Assembly (NCBI GenBank): GCA_045565995.1
Contig: JBJLEF010000001.1
Location: 930,001 to 994,000, forward strand
DNA: 64,000 nt
Direction of reading: 5' to 3'
Origin: UBA721 sp002705165
GTDB lineage: Bacteria; Planctomycetota; Planctomycetia; Pirellulales; Pirellulaceae
In this document: piece after piece, positions 1 through 7,867 of the stretch
Layout: each line of letters starts with the position of its first letter
Position numbering within the stretch: the stretch's first letter is position 1
Notes under the pieces: generated by a model
The model's input: the letters and a program-made list of their open reading frames with translations, nothing else
Told to the model about the DNA's origin: nothing
Databases searched by the model: none
Program-made: the position numbers and the translations under genes

Positions 1-1
1 G

Positions 2-676
2 ATCTCTTCGCCGTTGTTCAGCACCATCTGGCTAGCGCAGTTCGCCGCCATGGGCTTATTACCTGAAGCTGGTACGGTCCATATAATTCAAACATGTAGT
101 TGGGCGATCACTGCAGGTTACGGCATCTTTTACCTCTGGCAATTAGTTGTCGGTGTACGCAATGGAAATAAGATTAATCCAGTTAAATACCTCTTTATCG
201 GCTCCAGTTACTTCCTATGGTACTTCTGTGCCTGGCACGCTTCCTCCGTTTTAGTTTGGGGTATCGCTCATCGAATCATGCACGGTCTGCAATACATCAT
301 CATTGTGTATTGGTATTTACGTCGAAAAGCGGAATCTGACAAAAACGACAGTATTCCCGTCGAAGGCGTCGGCTTTAAGATGGTCCGCTACATGGTAGGC
401 TCCAAACGTGTTTGGATCTTCGCAGCGGTCAGTCTGATCTATGCGGCCTTGTTCCAGATCGTTCTGATGGAACCACTAGAGGTATTCGGATTTGGTATCT
501 TCCGAATCTCTGAAGTTGAACGCACGATCGAATCACTGAAGGCTGTTGGCATGACCGACGCTATGTGGCAGGGGCTTTATGCGGAAATCCTCGTGGCTGG
601 GTTTGGGATGACACACTTCTACTTCGATTCATTTATCTGGAAGGTGCGTGATAAGAAAGTGCAGAAGGGGCTATAG
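2..676 (+). CDS. Multi-pass membrane protein of unknown function, 5' truncated
   Basis: The reading frame is open to the left edge of the window, so the N-terminus is missing. The only internal start near the edge is a TTG at 14, which is probably a leucine. About 220 residues are visible, with roughly five hydrophobic segments and several histidines and aromatic residues in or near them (for example AWHASS and AHRIMHGLQY). A polar loop separates the first group of segments from the last two. The gene ends 3 bases before the WD40 gene, so the two are probably co-transcribed. I do not recognise the family. The histidine-rich membrane segments could bind metal or haem, but that is only a guess. 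Confidence 0.7.
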   Translation: MSSPLFSTIWLAQFAAMGLLPEAGTVHIIQTCSWAITAGYGIFYLWQLVVGVRNGNKINPVKYLFIGSSYFLWYFCAWHASSVLVWGIAHRIMHGLQYIIIVYWYLRRKAESDKNDSIPVEGVGFKMVRYMVGSKRVWIFAAVSLIYAALFQIVLMEPLEVFGFGIFRISEVERTIESLKAVGMTDAMWQGLYAEILVAGFGMTHFYFDSFIWKVRDKKVQKGL

Positions 677-679
677 ATC

Positions 680-2008
680 ATGGAATTTCTCCAAAAATAC
701 CGAATCCTGTGCATCGTCACACTCGCCTTTGGCGGCGGCGCCTACTACGAATTGAACTACATTGAATCGGTATCCAATTTTGTGCCCGTCATGGCTCAAC
801 CAAATCCTGCGGCCGAGTTACTGATCGAACTTTATCCGCAACGTCCGGGCTCCATATGCCTGGAAGCCGATCGAGCCGTGTACCTTCGTTATGATCTGGA
901 GACCGCTAAAACAAATCTGGAAACTGCCATCAGCCAGAACTATAAAGACGATGCCAGTTACTTCTATAACTATGCTTCTGTTCTGATGTTGCTCGGTGCT
1001 CCCAAAAAAGAAATCGAGGAAGCCGTTCGGCAATGGAGAGTGCACGGAATTCCGGTTCAAAATGAATTAGATCCACGGGTAATCTATCAAGGTGTAACCT
1101 TCCCATTACCTTTAGAAGAGGGGGCGACTCGTCTAATGACCAAGTCGCTGGATGGTCGTCGCATTGCAATCGCACCGGAAATGTCCGCTACAGCCTCCAC
1201 GATGTACGCTGAAATTCAAGACTTGCTAGAACCAAACCCGAACTATCGAACAAAGAATATTCGAGCAACCACTCGGTTTACGGCATTAAGTTTGGCACAT
1301 GATGGCTCCCATATTATCTCTGCTAATGAAGGGGGAGTCATGACCATCATTAATCTCGACTCGCAGAAATTCCTTCATCGTCTTACCAATACTTCCGGAG
1401 ACATCTTTGCTGCTGCAGTGATCCCAAGTCGGAATATTGCAATCACCGGAGATCGTTCCGGTTTGGTGAAAATCTGGGATCTGGTTGATGGCAGCATTCT
1501 CCACACTGAACCAGCGGCCAACCGATCTGTTTCAGCGATCACCGTATCCCCTAATGAGTCACTTTTGGCCACCGGCGATTGGGACGGCAATGTGACTGTT
1601 TGGGAATTGAATGAAACCAACGGGATAAAAAAGCTTGGCTTCAATGACGCTGCCCATCAAGGCGTAATCACGAACCTTGTTTTTGGGGCAGACAATACGA
1701 CACTGGCCAGTGCCAGTCGGGATCATACCGCTCGAATTTTCAAACTCGACGCCACTCTGAATGGCACAACGATCGTGAAACATCGGGCTCCAATCTATGG
1801 ATTAGACATTGCGCCTTCAGGAACACAATTTGTTACCGCGGGCGAAGATCAGGTTCTGGCGGTATGGGCGGTCAGCGATGGCAGACCGATTCAAAAAGAC
1901 GTTAAACCGCTTCCTATTTATTCCGCATTGTTCACGACAAAGCCTAATGAACTGATGATCGTGAACGAACAGCAAAAGCTATCGTATGAACGGGTCGCTT
2001 CTCCATAA
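680..2008 (+). CDS. WD40-repeat protein with N-terminal membrane anchor
   Basis: This 442-residue protein begins with a hydrophobic segment (about residues 8-22) that could be a signal anchor. A helical, TPR-like region follows (about residues 60-125). From about residue 195 to the end there are about five WD40 repeats, with blade ends such as LVKIWDL, NVTVWEL, TARIFKL and LAVWAV. That is fewer than a closed seven-blade propeller, so part of the fold may be degenerate. WD40 propellers normally act as protein-binding scaffolds, so a scaffold role at the membrane is an inference. It starts 3 bases after the preceding membrane protein gene and is convergent with the acyltransferase gene. Confidence 0.8.
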   Translation: MEFLQKYRILCIVTLAFGGGAYYELNYIESVSNFVPVMAQPNPAAELLIELYPQRPGSICLEADRAVYLRYDLETAKTNLETAISQNYKDDASYFYNYASVLMLLGAPKKEIEEAVRQWRVHGIPVQNELDPRVIYQGVTFPLPLEEGATRLMTKSLDGRRIAIAPEMSATASTMYAEIQDLLEPNPNYRTKNIRATTRFTALSLAHDGSHIISANEGGVMTIINLDSQKFLHRLTNTSGDIFAAAVIPSRNIAITGDRSGLVKIWDLVDGSILHTEPAANRSVSAITVSPNESLLATGDWDGNVTVWELNETNGIKKLGFNDAAHQGVITNLVFGADNTTLASASRDHTARIFKLDATLNGTTIVKHRAPIYGLDIAPSGTQFVTAGEDQVLAVWAVSDGRPIQKDVKPLPIYSALFTTKPNELMIVNEQQKLSYERVASP

Positions 2009-2041
2009 AGAACGTGATGAGGAGTAAAGATCCGACGGACC

Positions 2042-3997
2042 TCACATGCCTGGCAAAGAATCTTGAGCGTCACTTCCGGGTTTCTTAATAAGCTGCTCAA
2101 AGAGAGGTTTCAGTACGGGTTTTATGAGGACTTGCGATCCCAAGAAACTCAGATGATCGCCATCTGTGTAGTACTTTCCATCTATTTGTCCAATGAGTGA
2201 TTGACCGTCTCGAAAACAAGATGGTGTTAGATCAAGTACCGTTAGTCCCGATAATGAGTCCTGATAAAAGGCGTTGTAAACCCCTGTTTGATTCTTCTGA
2301 TATTGTTCAAGACTGATCCCATAAGGCACCGGACGATTGGTACGATCTGCGATTAGAATCGCGCGACTAATATCGATCTTTTGCTCTGGAACCTGTGGGA
2401 GAATCCAAACATGAATACCCTCCGATTCAAGGCGCTGTAATGTGAGACGCACAGCATCTTCAAATTCAGCACGCGAGTAACATTCCAAACGTCCAGCCTG
2501 CCGATTGATATATGCGCTCCAGCGAGCCACAAAGATCACGTTCTTGATTTGCTTCTGCTTGATAAAGTCATAAACGGCTTCATTCCAGACCTGTTGGTCT
2601 GAACGACCACCCGAACCTTCTTTAAGTAGTGGGATTGTGGCACTACGGCTAGCAATGTACCCGCTTACACCAACTTCCTTCGCAAGGTCATTGACCAATT
2701 CTGAGATTGCTGCCGCATGCGAATCTCCCCAAACAACAAACCGAGTTGTACGATCGGCCGCCCCCACTATCGGGAGCCCACGTTCTTGTATTGTCTCAGC
2801 TGATGAACGTTGAAATCTATCGGAGACCGTCGCATGAACCACATCATAGAACCTTGCATCAAAACGTTCCGGCAACCCATACATTCGTATGATCAGCAAT
2901 GAACTAATAACAAAAAAAGTCCCTAACGCCAGCCCGCTTAAAAGAAATTTCTTATCGCTGGAACACCATCTTCGTTTTCGAAACGGCTGCTCAATATATT
3001 TCCACGATAGATAAGCCGGAACGAAGCAAAGTATCACTAATACCAGCGATAATAAAGGTGACGGTTCGGATCTAAAAGCAAGTTTGGTAAAAACAACGAT
3101 GGGCCAATGCCAGAGATACAACGAATATGATATCAGGCCGATGCCGACAAGCCATGGAAGAGACAGCAATCGCCTCACAAAGTTGTCGCGCTGCGTTCCG
3201 TAAATCAGACCAACCGTTGCCATGCAGGGCAATAAGGCATTCGCCCCTGGAAAAAGCGTTGTTTCGTCATAACAAAAAATACCGTACCCCAACGCAACCA
3301 GAGAAGAAGCTGCAATAACAATCTGGAACAATTCCTGCTTCGATGAGGTCCTTTTAGAAGCGGCCGGCAGGAATGCTAGGCCACATCCAAGCAGCAGCTC
3401 CCACGCGCGTGACGGTAGTAAATAAAAAGCCAATGCCTGATTTTGTTCAACACGCCACAGACTAAACAAGAATGACAATACCATTAGTCCAACGACTGTT
3501 GCCAACACGACTCGTTTTCCCTGCTTAAAACAAAGCAAAAGTAACAACGGTAGCACTAAATAGAAATGCTCTTCCACTGCTAAGGACCAGGTATGTAACA
3601 ATGGATTCAAGGCCGCAATCGGATCAAAATAATCGATACGAAAAGCGAAATGGAAGTTAGCAAAGAAGACGACCTGAGCTAACTGAGCTTTAACCAAACT
3701 TACTAATTCACCCGGGAGTAGTACGACTAGGCCAAGTAGCAGGGTAACGGAAAGCATCACAAAGTTTGCCGGGGCCAGTCGTCTCAGACGTTTTATCCAA
3801 AACGCCTTCAAGCTAAACGTCCCAGCTTCTAGATCGGCCATGATAATGGACGTGATTAGAAAACCAGAAATGACAAAGAAGACATCAACACCGACAAAGC
3901 CTCCTGATAACCCCATATCCAGATGGAATAGAATTACCGCTAGGACGGCAACGCCTCTCAGGCCATCTATTTCAGGGCGATATTGAATTCTAGCCAA
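2042..3997 (-). CDS. Acyltransferase-3 (OafA/YrhL-like) with C-terminal SGNH domain
   Basis: This 651-residue integral membrane protein has the usual two-part layout of peptidoglycan or polysaccharide O-acetyltransferases. The N-terminal acyltransferase-3 domain (about residues 1-350) begins with the typical RPEIDGLRGVAVLAVILFH start, holds about ten membrane segments and includes VDVFFVISGFLI. The C-terminal periplasmic SGNH domain (about residues 410-640) has the serine block VWGDSHAAA and the late DGDHLS block that supplies Asp and His. The family moves acyl groups across the membrane onto glycans. The neighbouring sulfotransferase and glycosyltransferase support decoration of a surface polysaccharide. 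The exact acceptor cannot be told. Confidence 0.9.
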   Translation of the reverse strand: MARIQYRPEIDGLRGVAVLAVILFHLDMGLSGGFVGVDVFFVISGFLITSIIMADLEAGTFSLKAFWIKRLRRLAPANFVMLSVTLLLGLVVLLPGELVSLVKAQLAQVVFFANFHFAFRIDYFDPIAALNPLLHTWSLAVEEHFYLVLPLLLLLCFKQGKRVVLATVVGLMVLSFLFSLWRVEQNQALAFYLLPSRAWELLLGCGLAFLPAASKRTSSKQELFQIVIAASSLVALGYGIFCYDETTLFPGANALLPCMATVGLIYGTQRDNFVRRLLSLPWLVGIGLISYSLYLWHWPIVVFTKLAFRSEPSPLLSLVLVILCFVPAYLSWKYIEQPFRKRRWCSSDKKFLLSGLALGTFFVISSLLIIRMYGLPERFDARFYDVVHATVSDRFQRSSAETIQERGLPIVGAADRTTRFVVWGDSHAAAISELVNDLAKEVGVSGYIASRSATIPLLKEGSGGRSDQQVWNEAVYDFIKQKQIKNVIFVARWSAYINRQAGRLECYSRAEFEDAVRLTLQRLESEGIHVWILPQVPEQKIDISRAILIADRTNRPVPYGISLEQYQKNQTGVYNAFYQDSLSGLTVLDLTPSCFRDGQSLIGQIDGKYYTDGDHLSFLGSQVLIKPVLKPLFEQLIKKPGSDAQDSLPGM

Positions 3998-4065
3998 CGA
4001 TCTTCCTGTTCAGTTGCAAGTTAAGACACGTCACATTAACTGGTGCCTTACCGTACATTCCTCGC

Positions 4066-4746
4066 TCAAAAAGTGTAACCGAGTAATTCGATCTCTTTAC
4101 TAAACACTTCCGCTACCAATTCCATGCCATATGGAGAATACTGAGTCTTATAACTTTCTCTGTTTTTGCGAGTGCCTATTCCTTGAGATTGCCGCAAATT
4201 AATTTGAAAGCCTAGTTTCGCTGAAAGTTCTTTAACGTCGTCCTGAAATTGTTCGTAGTGGAAGATTTTGTCGACAATGATATCTCCTTCAGCATCTGTA
4301 AACTTACCGTATGAGACGGGAAACCTTGGATAAGCTCCCGGCAATTTACTTTTTAGCTCTCGATATTTCAGCCAGACATCGAAGGTCCAGGGATACCCAC
4401 TAATCGCTCGCCAAAGACGCTCCACCATCGCTATTTGTTCCGTCTTTCCACCTTTGCCATGAGAGTACCCTTTATAAGCCCAGTAATTAGATAAAACTTT
4501 GTCCCAGGGATTTCTATCTACGGTGAATACATAACATTGGTCAAAGAACTCTCTTCCCAATCGGTCTCTGATACTTAACGCTGACTCATGACGATGCCAG
4601 CCCCGATGGTTTTGGCCGGGGAGATCTCCGATTGGAGTAATAATATCATCTGAGCCACAATGCGGTATTAAGCTTTCGGTTAGACTACGGCCACCGGTTC
4701 TACCGAGGTGTACAAATATAAATTGATGTTTGTAAGAAACAATCAC
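4066..4746 (-). CDS. Sulfotransferase family protein (PAPS-dependent)
   Basis: This 226-residue protein begins almost directly with a phosphosulfate-binding loop, HLGRTGGRSL (about residues 13-22), the counterpart of the HxPKTGGTS loop of Golgi-type (Sulfotransfer_2) enzymes. The 3'-phosphate site follows at VDRNPWDKVLSNYWAYK (about residues 75-91), with the conserved Arg and Ser. The length fits the small bacterial members. Such enzymes transfer sulfate from PAPS to carbohydrate hydroxyls. The acyltransferase upstream and the glycosyltransferase on the other strand suggest that it makes a sulfated surface glycan. It has no signal peptide, so it should act in the cytoplasm. Confidence 0.85.
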   Translation of the reverse strand: MIVSYKHQFIFVHLGRTGGRSLTESLIPHCGSDDIITPIGDLPGQNHRGWHRHESALSIRDRLGREFFDQCYVFTVDRNPWDKVLSNYWAYKGYSHGKGGKTEQIAMVERLWRAISGYPWTFDVWLKYRELKSKLPGAYPRFPVSYGKFTDAEGDIIVDKIFHYEQFQDDVKELSAKLGFQINLRQSQGIGTRKNRESYKTQYSPYGMELVAEVFSKEIELLGYTF

Positions 4747-5090
4747 GATTCAAAATCCTTAATTCATGAACGCCAAATACGGAAGTGTGTTAAGCTTTCG
4801 ACCTTTCGGCGGCCCATACCAATTCACATTGATCCCCACACCGCTAAGCATTCAGTTGTACCAATGCCGCTCCGGATGTTCGCAATTGGGTCCGAGCGCC
4901 GTCGTGATACTAGATCCCGCCGTTTTGGGGATATGTATGAATAGAAACTTATAAGAATGAGATAGCAACATTCGGGTAAAGTAAGTTAGATTTACTAATC
5001 ATCGCAACACCGATTTGATCACAAATATGCTCTCATTAGCTTCTCAGAAAGATCTGATGACCATCATTTGTTTCAAAAAGAAAGTTAACA
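4747..5090 (+). other. Intergenic region between divergent genes, no gene seen
   Basis: This 344-base stretch separates the divergent sulfotransferase and glycosyltransferase genes. It contains two short overlapping open frames of 62-78 codons with no recognisable protein, no convincing ribosome-binding site and a composition unlike their neighbours. I see no tRNA, terminator or clear repeat. It presumably holds the two divergent promoters. Confidence 0.5.
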
Positions 5091-6149
5091 ATGTCCTTAA
5101 ATCCGGCTCAGGTTGTTGTAACGGATTTACACCGCCGAATTACCGGTGTTAGTGCCACAATCCGCAACCTTGTCCACCATCAACGTAAAGAGTTTCGTCT
5201 TCAAGTTTGGTCTAAGATGCCAGTAGCCGGGTTTGAGCCCTTAACTGTTTCCAAATTGTATAAGTTGCTTAAAAAACGTCCTTCCGATAAACCATTTCAC
5301 ATTTGCCACGTCCGGCGCAATAACGAAATGCAATGGGCGTTATTTTTCAAATACGTACTTCGCTGTCCCATCCGAATCGTTTTCACTTCCGCCGCAATTC
5401 GACATCACTCTGTCTGGCCTCGGTGGCTGATAAGCAAAATGGATAGGGTAATTGCAACAAGTGAAAAAGCAGCCTCTTTTCTCGATAATGTTTCAGCGGT
5501 TGTTCATCACGGTGTGGATATCCAAAAATTCTCGCCTGCTGTTTCACGCAAAGCGGCTGTCCAACGTCTCGGCTTCCCGTTTAAGTACGCAATTGGTCAA
5601 TTTGGCCGGGTGCGCCCGGAAAAAGGCGCCGACTATTTTGTCAAAGCCATGATTGAGCTGCTGCCACAATATCCAGATTTTGGAGCGGTGCTAGTTGGTA
5701 AGGTCACCGCCGGCTTTGAAAGATTTAGTAACGATCTGCAGGCCAGCGTCAAAGCGGCAGGACTTGAAAATAGAATTGTTTGGCACGGGGAGGTGCCCTT
5801 TGAACAAGTCCCGGCTGTTTATAATGCGATGAGTTTTGTCGTCGCTCCATCTCGATATGAGGGGTTCGGCCTCACTCCGCTCGAGGCTATGGCCAGTGGC
5901 GCTCCGGTAATCGCCGCCGATACCGGTGCGTATGCCGCGATGATCGACCCTGGAACGAATGGGTATATTTTTCCGGTCCACGACACGGACAAGTTCAAGG
6001 AATATCTCCGACGACTCATGAGTGACCCGGAGGCCCTCCTGAGTATGTCCGATGATTGCCAACGTCTCGTACAAGAAAAGTTCTCCATCGAAAAAGAGGT
6101 GCAGGGTATCGCAGATGTTTATCGTCGCCTTTGGGATACTAAAAACTAG
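5091..6149 (+). CDS. Glycosyltransferase family 4 (GT-B fold)
   Basis: This 352-residue protein has a two-Rossmann GT-B layout. The C-terminal half carries the GT4 signature: GQFGRVRPEKGADYFVKA (the nucleotide-sugar domain start), a VWHGEVPFEQVPAVYNA segment, and the EX7E-type block SRYEGFGLTPLEAMASGAPV. The N-terminal acceptor domain contains TDLHRRITGVSAT. It is closest in feel to lipopolysaccharide-core mannosyl- or glucosyltransferases, but the donor and acceptor cannot be read from sequence. The ATG at 5091 is preceded by an A-rich stretch with only a weak AAAG ribosome site. It lies beside the sulfotransferase and acyltransferase genes, consistent with synthesis and decoration of a surface glycan. 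Confidence 0.88.
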   Translation: MSLNPAQVVVTDLHRRITGVSATIRNLVHHQRKEFRLQVWSKMPVAGFEPLTVSKLYKLLKKRPSDKPFHICHVRRNNEMQWALFFKYVLRCPIRIVFTSAAIRHHSVWPRWLISKMDRVIATSEKAASFLDNVSAVVHHGVDIQKFSPAVSRKAAVQRLGFPFKYAIGQFGRVRPEKGADYFVKAMIELLPQYPDFGAVLVGKVTAGFERFSNDLQASVKAAGLENRIVWHGEVPFEQVPAVYNAMSFVVAPSRYEGFGLTPLEAMASGAPVIAADTGAYAAMIDPGTNGYIFPVHDTDKFKEYLRRLMSDPEALLSMSDDCQRLVQEKFSIEKEVQGIADVYRRLWDTKN

Positions 6150-6281
6150 CAGCAGATAGCGATATGAAAGGAAGTTTTTCGGGAACATACTTAATCAAGT
6201 GGTACACTAACCGAAGACACTAAGCGTACAATTTAGCGACGTTCAAAAAATGCGGGCAGCAAGTTGCAGAACGGTTATTTC

Positions 6282-7652
6282 ATGACATTCTTCCTCCGAG
6301 TAACAAAGCGAATACAGATCCTTTATTGGGCATTGTGCGTAGTAATCTGTATACCTACTTTGGCTCTCGCTGACGAGTTTCCATTGCAACTGCCTCGCCT
6401 TAAAGGGCCGGTCAAGGTCTTTCTCGTCCATGGGAGTTTCGCTGGAAATGAAACCTGGCCTTTGATTGTGGAGGGAAAAGTAAGCTTCGCTTCTGAACTA
6501 AAGAGAGCCGCCGGGAAGGATTCAACCATTCATCACTTCGTATGGAGTGGACAAAATAATCATCAAGCCCGTTTAGATGCTGCTGGCAACCTCGCTCGCG
6601 AAATCAAAGAATTCACAGAAGAACACGATCGCGTGGCGATCATTGGCCATAGCCATGGGGGCAATATTGCCTTGCTAGCTGCTTCCAGACTTACCCGTCA
6701 GATTGACCTAGTGGTCTGCTTGTCCACACCACATTTGCATTTGGTGATGGAGAACCCGGACGGAGAAGAAGTTCCATTACCTGTGTACTGTCCACCGCAA
6801 AACCAAAAACAGATCAAAGACATTGTGTGTCTCAATCCTGACAATGACCGAGTGCCTGATTTTTGGGCTGAAATCAATGGAGTGAATGACGATTCGGCTA
6901 TCGACCTAACCCGTTCGTGGCGACGAGCACAACAATTAATCCTGCCGAAAGTAAGTAGTCCTTTCCACGACCTCGCAATCCGAGTCGGGCTGACCGATGA
7001 AGTCGTAAATCTTGAAAGTCGGGATGAGTTGATCGTTGCGAAGCACAACATCAAGTACCGCTCAGACGTGGGTGGCGTCGATATGAAGCATTCAGTGGTT
7101 CATTCCTGCCGCATAGGCTTCATTTTAGGAAAGGTCGTTCGTTATGGAATGACGGATCGATTAGCCGAGTACTTGAGGACGATTTATCAACAATCGCCCG
7201 CGGATGATGGAAGGGTGGCTGACTCCAACACGATTGGTCTGGTCCGTAAGCGACATTACGAAGATATCGAAGAACCACAGTCGCAAGTAGCTCTGCAAAT
7301 TACGTCTGTGAAAGTGGCCGTCCAGAAGGGGTCGGCATTGGCACTCGCTGATGAAGAATTGCCTGACCTGTACTTTGTCATTAGCGACCTTGAGGAAAAT
7401 GAGATCTTTGAGGTTGATGAAGCAGATGATGGCCTTACGGCGAGTTGGGATATCGATGCATTCGATGAGTTGCTACCCGTAATTGGAACGGGGAAAATAC
7501 AGCTTTGGGATGACGATACATTCAGCGACGACCCAATCGGTGACCCGGTTGTCTTTACATTGACATTTAAACCCAACCAATTCGAACGCAAAATGAAAAT
7601 CGAAACCGAGCACTACTCAATCACCATCGACTGGCAACGACTCCACGAATAA
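6282..7652 (+). CDS. Secreted alpha/beta hydrolase with C-terminal C2-like domain
   Basis: I chose the ATG at 6282 over an upstream TTG at 6264 because it gives a clean signal peptide (a hydrophobic run ending LALA before DEF). The alpha/beta hydrolase domain (about residues 40-300) has the oxyanion region FLVHGSF and the nucleophile elbow GHSHGG, in which Ser is the nucleophile. A candidate catalytic His lies in the DMKHSVVHS stretch. The last 110 or so residues form a separate acidic, beta-rich unit whose IQLWDDDTFSDDPIGDPV stretch resembles the D-x-D loop of calcium-binding C2 domains. A secreted lipase or esterase with a C2-like membrane- or calcium-binding tail is the best reading. The substrate is unknown. 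Confidence 0.78.
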   Translation: MTFFLRVTKRIQILYWALCVVICIPTLALADEFPLQLPRLKGPVKVFLVHGSFAGNETWPLIVEGKVSFASELKRAAGKDSTIHHFVWSGQNNHQARLDAAGNLAREIKEFTEEHDRVAIIGHSHGGNIALLAASRLTRQIDLVVCLSTPHLHLVMENPDGEEVPLPVYCPPQNQKQIKDIVCLNPDNDRVPDFWAEINGVNDDSAIDLTRSWRRAQQLILPKVSSPFHDLAIRVGLTDEVVNLESRDELIVAKHNIKYRSDVGGVDMKHSVVHSCRIGFILGKVVRYGMTDRLAEYLRTIYQQSPADDGRVADSNTIGLVRKRHYEDIEEPQSQVALQITSVKVAVQKGSALALADEELPDLYFVISDLEENEIFEVDEADDGLTASWDIDAFDELLPVIGTGKIQLWDDDTFSDDPIGDPVVFTLTFKPNQFERKMKIETEHYSITIDWQRLHE

Positions 7653-7867
7653 TCCGTAATCGGTTACACCCACTCATGGAATTACGTGAGCTCCTTCCTA
7701 TTTCCTGTAAACACCCGACTCAAACAGTGGGTGGGGTACCCATTTTCTAGATCGCTAGGATTAAATGGGCGCCTTCTACCCGAAGGAAACAAAAAATAGA
7801 GCCCACAATAGCGGATAGCACTGGATGTGGGCTTGGAAGAAATTGGTGGTCTAGCTTAGAATCCGCG

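Noticed and set aside
4708..4954. Two overlapping plus-strand frames after the sulfotransferase start
   Set aside because: They are short, have poor ribosome sites, and do not look like any known protein. The region is more likely a control spacer.
5691..6188. A minus-strand open frame of 165 codons opposite the glycosyltransferase gene
   Set aside because: The plus-strand gene has a full GT4 signature. The antisense product has no domain, signal peptide or ribosome site.
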